From positions 20,562 through 36,418 of the forward strand of contig WELB01000184.1 of assembly GCA_009602725.1 (NCBI GenBank): DNA of 15,857 nucleotides, read 5' to 3'. A program made the translations under genes and the position numbers. The notes under the pieces are model-generated. The model was given only the letters and a program-made list of their open reading frames with translations, did no database searches and was not told the origin of the DNA. Below, piece by piece: positions 8,731 through 14,952 of this stretch. Position 1 is the first letter of the stretch. The number at the start of each line of letters is the position of its first letter. The DNA comes from Spirogloea muscicola. Its lineage: Eukaryota > Streptophyta > Zygnematophyceae > Spirogloeales > Spirogloeaceae.

Positions 8731-8795
8731 TTTTGGCGCCTTTTGGCCCTTTGGACCTTGTTCACTCTTCCAAAGAGGTTGGGGGCTGTGAAAAG
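8731..8795 (+). repeat. 3'-end hairpin module, copy G (degenerate)
   Basis: CTTTTGGCCCTTTGGACC, TTGTTCACTCTTCCAAAGAG and GGGGGCTGTG align with the upstream half of copies B and C. The hairpin itself is lost. Confidence 0.4.
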
Positions 8796-8993
8796 CTCCA
8801 TACTGGTGGAACCTGCTGGCTCGGTTGTAGCTCCGCGGAGGCGCTACCGGCGCCAGGTGCGGTCTGGCCCACGGGCTGGCCCATGTGTACGAGCGGCTGC
8901 TGCTCATCACAGCTGGAAAGAGTGAGTTGCGACGGGCTCGGCAGCAGATATTGTGGCATTGCTGACGGCAGTGATGAAGGCAGCAGAGGCACC

Positions 8994-10098
8994 TCAAAGT
9001 GCATCATCTCGTGAGGCCGCTTGGTAAGGTGGCGGGCCCTGCTGCAGCACATTCGGGCCCTGGTTGCCGCTGCTGTGGCCGCTTGTTATGTTTGCGGTGC
9101 TCTGCCAGTCCACCGCCTGCACGCTCTCGGGTCGAGTCACTGGGGCGTCCTCGACCAACATATTGACCGGCTGCTGGAGCTGGTGCAGCTGGCTGCCTGG
9201 GACATCAGAATGAGCAACACTGACGGTCATGAGCCTTGGTCGCTGGCTCGGCCCACCACATCGTGCTCCACAACTGGAGCTTGTCGGAAAGGCCGACAGT
9301 GTGGGCCCTGCCACAGGCAATGCGAGGGTCCTGCTCTGTTGTTGCGGCTGCTCTTGCTTTATGTCCAGTAACTCTGCCATGGCAAGCCCAGCAGCCTGTT
9401 GTATCTCCGCCAGCTTCAGCAGAGTGTTCCTGGACCTTGGTGGCAGTGAGGCGGCCATTGAGACGAGCGTTGCCCTGCAAGGATTGTGCCAGTGCTCACT
9501 CAGAAATCTCAAGCAGGCATCTTGATCAACATTGCTGCAAAACTCAGGGGGCCGTGCATGGGCTACATGCTGGATAGACGAGGTGCTTTTATAGCATTTA
9601 CTAGGGCTGTCAAGCAGGGCTGGGCAGGTTTGCTGTCACTTACTTAGATTTGGAGCTTGTGCTGCCAATAGTTGCGCCCAAAGGGAAGCTGCCGCCTTGC
9701 ATGGGCTCTGCTGAAAGCTCCTGCCTTGAGGGCCCACCAGTGGTACCGGGCTCTGGCTCAGCTGCCTGGCCCTGCTCAAGATAACGGGCGCAACACTGGT
9801 GAACAATGACACGTGGTATGATGAGCTCCTTGTGGAGGATGGGGCTGCCGCTCTGCCACTTGTAGGTGCCATGGCCTGCAGCATCCCGGTGGCCTCGCTG
9901 GCCTGCCGGCCAAGAACTGGCCTGGACTGAGTGGCCAACTGCTGTATTGCTGCCGCCTGCGCTGCTGCGGCCGTTGCTGGCGGTGCGTGCTGCAGCGGAG
10001 CTGCAAACGGGAAGACCCGCTTGCTGCAGGGCTGACGGCGCCGCAGCATCAAGTACGTGCTGGGGCGCTGCAGGCCTGTTGGAGTTGACTGGGGCCAT
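8994..10098 (-). CDS. Gln/Ala/Ser-rich protein of unknown function (2-exon model)
   Basis: Exon 1 is 10098-9644 and exon 2 is 9534-8994. The 109-nt intron has a consensus donor (GTAAGTGA) and acceptor (GAGTTTTGCAG). Phase 2 on both sides joins two long frames into 331 residues. The ATG lies in good context (ACAATGG), and the frame is closed a little upstream. Visible segments are PAAPQHVLDAAAPSALQQAG near the N-terminus, ELIIPRVIVHQCCARYLEQ around residue 90-110, and helical NTLLKLAEIQQAAGLAMAEL followed by KQEQPQQQS in exon 2. The rest looks disordered. I recognise no domain. Exon 1 begins inside an inverted duplication, so this may belong to a mobile or recently duplicated unit. A competing plus-strand frame at 9021-9371 overlaps exon 2. 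Confidence 0.42.
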
Positions 10099-10450
10099 TG
10101 TCTGGGCAGCTCCAGCCAGCCTTGCTGTGAATCTAGCGACGCTACAGGCGCGCCTTGAGGAGAGGCAGGATCAAGCTGCATCAAGGCTTGCTGGAGCTGC
10201 CCAGAGAATGGCCCCAGTCAAACCCAAGAGGCCTGCAGCGCCCCAGCACGTACCTGATGCGGAGGCGCCGTCAGCCCTGCAGCAAGCGGGTCTTCCCATT
10301 TGCAGCTCGCCGCCAGCAACGGCCGCAGCAGCGCAGGCGGCAGCAACACAGCAGTTGGCCACTCAGTACAGGCCAGATCTTGGCCACTCAGTCCAGGCCA
10401 GATCTTGGCCGGCAGGCCAGCGAGGCCACCGGGATGCTGCAGGCCATGGC
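9868..10450. repeat. Inverted duplication with about 260-bp arms
   Basis: Left arm 9868-10126 and right arm 10182-10450 are diverged reverse complements separated by about 55 bp. Shared landmarks include GGGCAGCTCCAGC(C/A)AGCCTTG at the inner ends and a GCCATGGC at each outer end. The right arm contains an extra tandem copy of a block ending CAGGCCAGATCTTGGCC. The left arm has about 13 extra bases around AGCACGCA. It is more diverged than the 6904-7391 foldback. Confidence 0.85.
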
Positions 10451-10519
10451 ATCCAGTTGGCCTCCGACAGTTGGACGGCAGCGCGTTGGCCCAAACTCAC
10501 CATCGGGGCGGAGCTGTGA
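10208..10519 (+). pseudogene. Head-to-head duplicate of the start of the Gln/Ala-rich gene
   Basis: The frame from ATG 10208 gives 103 residues starting MAPVKPKRPAAPQHV. It matches the minus-strand protein (MAPVNSNRPAAPQHV...) in the first 34 residues and again over AGQRGHRDAAGHG. In between, two indels shift and then restore the frame. The two ATGs face away from each other across 109 bp, so a shared promoter is possible. The duplicate stops at 10517-10519 unless the donor-like GTGAGC at 10516 is used to splice onward. It is probably a truncated copy. Confidence 0.4.
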
Positions 10520-10924
10520 GCGCAGCTCGCCTGCAGCGGCGTCCACGGCTCCTCGCGCAGCGGCAGACGCCACAGCTGGCAGCGGAGAAGCGGCAGTTGC
10601 CCCCTGCCGGCAGCGCGAGTGCGCGGGACAACAGCCGGCGGTCGGCGCCCCGCGGCGGCTGCGCCAGAGGAGGCGCCGCGCCGAGCGCGGCGCAGCTGGC
10701 GGCGGCGGCGGGGCTCCGTCGGCCTTCTGTTGCTGCTGGCTGGAGCTGCCGAAGGCACCGAGCAATCCCGGGCTNCGGCGGCGGGGCTCCGTCGGCCTTC
10801 TGCTGCTGCAGGCTGGAGCTGCCGGAGGCGCCGAGCAGTCTCGGGCTTGCCGAGCTGCATGGGCGGGGGGGGCGCGGGGGCGCCAAGGGAAAGGGGAAAA
10901 AGGGCCTTTCTGGCCCAGTTTTTC
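10520..10924. other. GC-rich low-complexity region around an N; no supported gene
   Basis: Arg/Ala-rich in every plus-strand frame and open on both strands, as expected at this GC content. It contains the N at 10775 and a G-run at about 10861-10879. A perfect hairpin (CTGGCCCAG, five T, CTGGGCCAG) spans 10910-10932 just before the next retroelement tail. Confidence 0.5.
10701..10848 (+). repeat. 73-bp near-duplicate on both sides of an N
   Basis: The blocks 10701-10774 and 10776-10848 both read GGCGGGGCTCCGTCGGCCTT, then CTG-rich sequence, GGCTGGAGCTGCC and a GAG...CGGGCT end. They differ at several bases, and one N lies exactly between them. An unresolved contig overlap is the simplest reading; a true tandem repeat is possible. 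Confidence 0.8.
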
Positions 10925-11267
10925 TGGGCCAGTTGCTCAACCAGCTCGCCCGCCACGCCATCGCCCGTCGCTTCCATGGGGAGCCGGTGGACCTCCCTGC
11001 AGCCGGGTCGAAGGCGCAAGTATACCGCATGCGCCTGGCCGTCTCGCTGCAGAGGTCTATGGCCCGCGCGCTGCACCTTCGTGCCGGCAGAGCCCTGGCT
11101 GCTGCCTCTGGCTCTGGCCAGGGGACCCACTTCCAGGAGCCTAGCATCTCTGACCTGCGGCCCCCTGGCTCCCTTCTCGTACTTTGTCCATTCTTTTTTG
11201 GGCTGGCTGTTCCAGCCCCTATCCTCAATGGGCGAGCTCTTTCTCGCTGCATAGCAGGGGTTACTGA
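10925..11267 (+). pseudogene. Non-LTR retrotransposon protein tail interrupted by a hairpin module
   Basis: This is the best-preserved tail of the main family. It reads LNQLARHAIARRFHGEPVD, LPAAGSKAQVYRMRLAVSLQ, ALHLRAGRALAAASGSGQGT and SISDLR. At that point an 86-bp hairpin module (11161-11246) interrupts the frame. The original end (AGCAGGGGTTACTGA, encoding SRGY and stop) follows the insert at 11256-11267. The copy at 7525-7733 supplies the uninterrupted version. The LARHA(I/V)(A/S)RR block links it to the longer remnant at 4990-5878. Confidence 0.65.
11161..11246 (+). repeat. 3'-end hairpin module, copy H, inserted in a protein tail
   Basis: It is identical to copy D over about 75 bp and extends a little further upstream (CCCCCTGGCTCC), consistent with different 5'-truncation points. 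It separates GACCTGCGG from CTGCATAGCAGG; the uninterrupted relative at 7701-7726 reads GACTTGCGACTGCTTAGCAGG. The target duplication is short or absent. Confidence 0.85.
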
Positions 11268-11400
11268 GTGATTCGTAGCTGCTTTGTTTCTTGTTGTGCT
11301 TGTTTTTCTTAGCGCTTCCCCTGGCCCCCTTCTCGTACTTTGTTCATTCTTCTATGGGCTGGCTTCTCCAGCTCCTATCTTCAATGGGCGAGCCCTTTCT
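11268..11400 (+). repeat. Retroelement 3' UTR with hairpin module, copy I
   Basis: It follows the original stop of the interrupted tail: GTGATTCGTAGCTGCTTTGT, TTTCTTAGCGCTTCCCCTGG, then CTTCTCGTACTTTGTTCATT, the hairpin (11356-11374, GGGCTGG/CCAGCTC, with a G-T pair near the base) and TTCAATGGGCGAGCC. Confidence 0.8.
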
Positions 11401-11571
11401 GCTTTCTGGGACGGCTTTCCACGGGCCCCGCAGCCTTTGCAAGGGCTCACTTCCGGAAGACTCCTGCGGCTGCTGACATCAAAGAGGAGGAAGAAGCAGC
11501 ACTTTCACGTCAGGCGACTGGCTGTGAGAGGCCTGCCCAAACCAGCCCAAAAGGCTAGAATAGGTGCAAAA
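11401..11571. other. No supported gene
   Basis: A short open frame (AAADIKEEEEAALSRQ) is present but has no recognisable relatives in the window. Confidence 0.3.
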
Positions 11572-11670
11572 GAGAGAAGTGACACTCCCAATGGGGGCAA
11601 GGGCTGCGAAAAGCCAGCCCACAAGGAATTGACGAAGGTTCGGAGGGGCCTACAAGCGTTTAGCAGCTAC
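11572..11670 (-). repeat. 3'-end hairpin module, copy J (minus strand)
   Basis: Read on the minus strand: GTAGCTGCTAAACGC, AGGCCCCTCCGAACC, TTCGTCAATTCCTTGT, hairpin GGGCTGGCTTTTCGCAGCCC (11601-11620), TTGCCCCCATTGGGAGTG. It belongs to the B/C subgroup but lies in the opposite orientation. Confidence 0.75.
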
Positions 11671-11954
11671 AAAGGGGCCTGAAGATGCTATGTTAGAACA
11701 AAAGCGCAGGATGGAATGGGAGGAGCGGCGGTTGGGATGGGGGGGCCGGCGGTGCGGCCGCCCGGCGTGGGCCCACCGGCGCCGTCGGGGAGTGGTGGCG
11801 CCACCCCGCGGGCCGGCAGCGGCGCTGGCCCCTACCCGAGCCTCAGCCTGGTGGTGGGGCCTGCCACCACCACGGGGCCTGCTCGGCCGCCACAAGGCGG
11901 CTATCCAGAAAGAAAGTGCACCAATTCAAAGTGGGTGAGGGCTGGAAGAGTCTC
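11671..11954. other. GC-rich Pro/Gly-rich open region, unassigned
   Basis: One plus frame reads VGPPAPSGSGGATP, AGPYPSLSLVVGPATTTGPA and RPPQGGYPE, another starts MLEQKRRMEWEERR. This could be a captured exon fragment of a disordered host protein. There are no flanking splice sites I trust. Confidence 0.25.
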
Positions 11955-12118
11955 CTACTGGAAGAGTCTTCTGTGAAAAGCAGCCCCACAGGAGTTGACA
12001 GTGTCCGAAGAAGCCGTCCAGCGCTATCCAAGAAGCAGCTCTTCCGAACATAAGAAGATAAGCTCAACCAAAGGGCTCTGTAAAGCAGCCCGTAAACATT
12101 GGAGAAGGTCTGCATGGC
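11955..12118 (-). repeat. Two degenerate 3'-end hairpin modules, copies K and L (minus strand)
   Basis: On the minus strand, K (11955-12020) reads GGACGGCTTCTTCGGACAC, TGTCAACTCCTGTGGGGCTG, CTTTTCACAGAAG. L (12062-12118) reads GACCTTCTCCAATGTTTACG, GGCTGCTTTACAGAGCCC. Both keep the order of copies B, C and J with decayed stems. Confidence 0.4.
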
Positions 12119-12467
12119 CGGAGAGCGCTCCATCTCAGGAATGGGAGGCCAAGCCGTAGGTTGGGCAGAAAGAGCCAGTGCAAAGGATAGAAGAAGGTAG
12201 GTGCTCGTCCAGCGCTGGCTAATGCCCATGGGGGAGGCGATGTGGTCGCGGACAAAGTGGAGTAGGCGACGAAGAAGCTCCTACGAAGGGGCCCACATGG
12301 GCGCCCTGGGGTGGCGTCGGCGGGCTGATGTTGGAAGAAGGCGAGGCCTGTAGAGACGGCCAGCCACCAAAAGAGAGAGGGCGCGCAATGCGCATGATTG
12401 TGAAGTGGCCAGCCATTAAAGCCAGCACACAATTGCAGAGAAAAGCTAGTGCAAGCTAGTGCAAGAG
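12119..12467. other. No supported gene; diffuse repeat debris
   Basis: A minus-strand frame ending at 11843 starts here with a hydrophobic run (STYLLLSFALALSAQPT) that resembles a signal peptide, but it runs through repeat copies K and L and is not credible. GGCCAGCC motifs at about 12360 and 12405 look like further hairpin-module debris. Confidence 0.35.
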
Positions 12468-12500
12468 AAAGAAAGTGGCTCTCCCAATGGGGGCAAGGAA
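12468..12500 (-). repeat. End fragment of a B/C-type hairpin module, copy M
   Basis: On the minus strand it reads CCTTGCCCCCATTGGGAGAG followed by CCACTTTC, the terminal part of copies B and C. The hairpin is missing. Confidence 0.5.
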
Positions 12501-12764
12501 GAGAGAGAGGGTGGCCACTTTACCGGATTCCGAAGAGAGAGTGAAGCCCCCAGACGTTTGGCAAGGTCGAAAGGAGGCGATGAAGAGATTGCGATAACGT
12601 AGGGCGCCATCACCGGAGGCGCTGGAGCGCCGCGGCGCTCCCTCGTGCGGCTCGTGAGGCCACCGCCCACGCCGCAATGAGAGCGGGGCCCACCCCGCAA
12701 AGCCCGCGCCTGCCCCGCTCGCATCTTCATCCGCGGCTCCCGTGGGCTTTGGCGCCGCCTGCGG
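12501..12764. other. No supported gene
   Basis: Sequence is increasingly GC-rich toward the insertion at 12779. It may be the decayed upstream part of the tail at 12913-13058, but no family block is recognisable. Confidence 0.3.
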
Positions 12765-12926
12765 CCAAGCTCGAGCTGTACTGAGTGATTCGTAGCTGCT
12801 TCATTTCTTTCTTTGCTTGCTTTTCTGAGCGCTCCTGGCCCCCTTCTTGTACTTTGTTCACACGTTTGGCTGGCTTTTCCAGCCCCTATCCTCAAATGGG
12901 CGAGCCCTTCTTCCAAGCTCGAGCTG
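12765..12926 (+). repeat. Short 3'-end element (copy N) with 14-bp target-site duplications
   Basis: CCAAGCTCGAGCTG occurs at 12765-12778 and again at 12913-12926. Between them are 134 bp (12779-12912) that start exactly at the last codon and stop of the family (TACTGAGTGATTCGTAGCTG), run through the 3' UTR and hairpin (TGGCTGGCTTTTCCAGCCC), and end ATGGGCGAGCCCTTCTT. This defines a complete 5'-truncated insertion with its true 3' end. Confidence 0.88.
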
Positions 12927-13058
12927 CGGCTTGTTGGCGACTCCGCGCACGTGCCTGGAGCAGAATGTGCTATGGCCGCCGCCTCTGGGTCTCGGCGGAG
13001 TGCCTGTTTCCCGGCAACGAGCTACTCAGACCTGATGTTGCTCACTCGCGGGTACTGA
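12913..13058 (+). pseudogene. Older retroelement protein tail that received the copy N insertion
   Basis: After the insertion the frame reads LELRLVGDSAH, then AAASGSRRSACFPATSYSDL and MLLTRGY with a stop at 13056-13058. It parallels AAASGSGQGTSFQEHSLSDL and RLLSRGY of the main family but is clearly diverged. The LQRSMARALH block is scrambled, so the copy is dead. Confidence 0.55.
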
Positions 13059-13201
13059 GCTTCCCTCTGCATCGTCTTGTGTCTTGTGGTGGTTTGTAGT
13101 GTAGTCCTTTTTCGGCTCCTCATTCTGTGGCTTTAAGCATTGTCCATTCTTTTTGGGCTGGCTTTGCCAGCCCCTCTTCTCTATGGGCGAGCACTTCTTC
13201 T
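13059..13201 (+). repeat. Retroelement 3' UTR with hairpin module, copy O
   Basis: It follows the stop of the preceding tail and ends in TGTCCATTCTTTTTGGGCTG, hairpin GGGCTGGCTTTGCCAGCCC (13155-13173; 8-bp perfect stem, 3-nt loop), then CTCTATGGGCGAGCAC. With copy A it forms a subgroup with a TTT loop. Confidence 0.8.
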
Positions 13202-13395
13202 GAAGGGGTGGCAGGCGCTGGGCGTCAAACCCCGCTCTAGAGAACTTGCACGCGGGTGTGGCGCAGGAGTTGCCATGTCCAAGGGCGCACCTCTTCTGTC
13301 ATGTAGGTGAGGTTCGTGGGCTGGCCTCATGGGCGTGATCCCCTTCCGAGGAGGATCCCCTTCCAAGGCCCCCTTATCTTTGCGCTAATTTTTGT
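13202..13395. other. No supported gene
   Basis: Mixed sequence with a repeated ATCCCCTTCC(G/A)AGG motif at about 13338-13362. No coding or RNA signal recognised. Confidence 0.35.
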
Positions 13396-13477
13396 CTGAA
13401 CAATGTATTGGCTTAAATTGGCCACGCTTTCATTTCAAGCGCACCGAGCGCCTTTCTCTCTTCCGAGGAGCTACTTT

Positions 13478-13691
13478 AGCGCATGTGACTTGCCTGGAAC
13501 TAGCAGCATTGTAGGAGACTTCCTTATCATGGTAGGTGCTTTCCGTTTACCCATTGCTGCCTTCAAGCCACCAGTCAATTAGAAGCATTGTCCATCTCCA
13601 AGCTCATGCACACAGGTCATGCCTTAGCTGCCAGCTCGCAGCCATTCATAGGGGTCTCCTTTCTGCACCGGTCTGCCTGACCTCTGGCCGC
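13478..13691. other. No supported gene
   Basis: Sequence between the left direct repeat and the stop of the minus-strand remnant. Only short frames are present. Confidence 0.35.
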
Positions 13692-14150
<459 letters not shown>

Positions 14151-14326
14151 CCTGAACAATGTATTGGCTTGAATTGGCCTCCCTTTCATTTCATGCGCTC
14201 CGCGCGCCTCTTCTCTCCTGCAGAGCCACTTTCGGATGGAGCCACTATCTCCGCTCGTCAGCTCCAGTCTAGTCTCCCTTAACAGAAGTCGCCGCTCCCT
14301 CAATCGGAACATCGTGCCGGCCGCGC

Positions 14327-14348
14327 GACGGCGACGGCGGCGGCGGCG

Positions 14349-14384
<36 letters not shown>

Positions 14385-14385
14385 T
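14327..14385 (+). repeat. (CGG)n trinucleotide tract
   Basis: About 18 CGG triplets with two CGA/GAC interruptions. It reads as poly-Arg or poly-Ala depending on frame and strand and is prone to polymerase slippage. Confidence 0.95.
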
Positions 14386-14901
14386 AAGAGTCTCGCTTTT
14401 GAAGCACCCAACGGCCCGCGCGGCCGCCGTTGGTTCCAACGGCGCCGCCGTTGGAGGGAGCGCCCGTCGCCCCGCCGACGGCAGACGACGGCAGTAATGC
14501 CTCCTTTCCCATCTACGTGGGAGGCGAGAGACCTGCCCCCCCGCGGACGGAACGGCGCTGGCCGCCGCCCCCCGTGGCGCGCCCACTCGAGAATACGAAA
14601 TCACGGTGGCGCCATCATCAGCCGCCGCCTACGCCGCCGCCGAGGGAGCCGCGCGGGAAGGCCCTGCGCCGTGCGGACGCGACTCTCGGCACTCGACGCC
14701 GCGGCGCCGGGCTGGGCCAGCTGCCAGCCGGAGGCCGGGAGGGCTTCTGGCTCGCCTCCTGTGCTTGCTTCTTCTGCTCGTGGTTGCGCTTGAGGCGCTG
14801 CTACAACCAGCAGCTCCAGTACTGATGAAAGAATTGTGGGTAGCAAGAGGGAGATCATTGGCCAGGTGTCTGCTACAATGAGACCTGGCAGCAGGACGCG
14901 G
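14386..14901. other. GC-rich region upstream of the last gene; possible undetected exon
   Basis: All plus frames are open over long stretches. One ending at 14881 contains a convincing hydrophobic segment (GLLARLLCLLLLLVVALEAL), as a membrane anchor would, but has no good start codon or splice sites. It may be a GC-rich promoter or 5' region, or an exon of an unseen gene. Confidence 0.3.
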
Positions 14902-14909
14902 CATAAAAG
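14902..14909 (+). promoter_or_regulatory. TATA-like box upstream of the last gene
   Basis: CATAAAAG lies about 45-50 bp before the ATG at 14953, at the GC-to-mixed transition. Spacing would allow a short 5' UTR. Confidence 0.45.
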
Positions 14910-14952
14910 TAGCTGTGTGGCCAGTCTCAGAAGACATCGTCAGTAGCGCACC

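Larger units (their letters stand above)
8316..8857. repeat. 62-bp inverted repeat pair about 420 bp apart
   Basis: Positions 8316-8377 and 8796-8857 are reverse complements with only two mismatches, ending in CTCCATACTGG at the inner sides. Each copy lies next to a degenerate hairpin module, F on the minus strand and G on the plus strand. The pair could be terminal repeats of a 542-bp non-autonomous element or two oppositely oriented copies of one dispersed repeat. No transposase is visible inside. Confidence 0.85.

Noticed and set aside
10155-11144. Long plus-strand Arg/Ala-rich frame (329 residues)
   Set aside because: GC-rich sequence is open in several frames; it crosses the N and switches out of the retroelement's own frame.
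7449-11400. Conserved-looking peptide FLGWLFQPLSSMGELF encoded by the hairpin modules
   Set aside because: The T-run length and hairpin vary between copies without regard to frame, so conservation is at the nucleic acid level.
11843-12229. Minus-strand 128-residue frame with a signal-peptide-like start
   Set aside because: Most of it overlies degenerate hairpin modules K and L; no support beyond being open.
4899-13201. Hairpin modules as introner elements (mobile introns)
   Set aside because: Copies follow retroelement stop codons and lack consistent GT and AG ends at their boundaries; the one inside a frame (11161) does not restore it if removed at GT-AG.
4899-13201. CRISPR-like array
   Set aside because: The repeats are irregularly spaced, on both strands, diverged, and in an intron-bearing eukaryotic genome.
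14236-14793. Plus-strand frame with an 18-Arg run
   Set aside because: Produced by the (CGG)n tract; no domain on either side.
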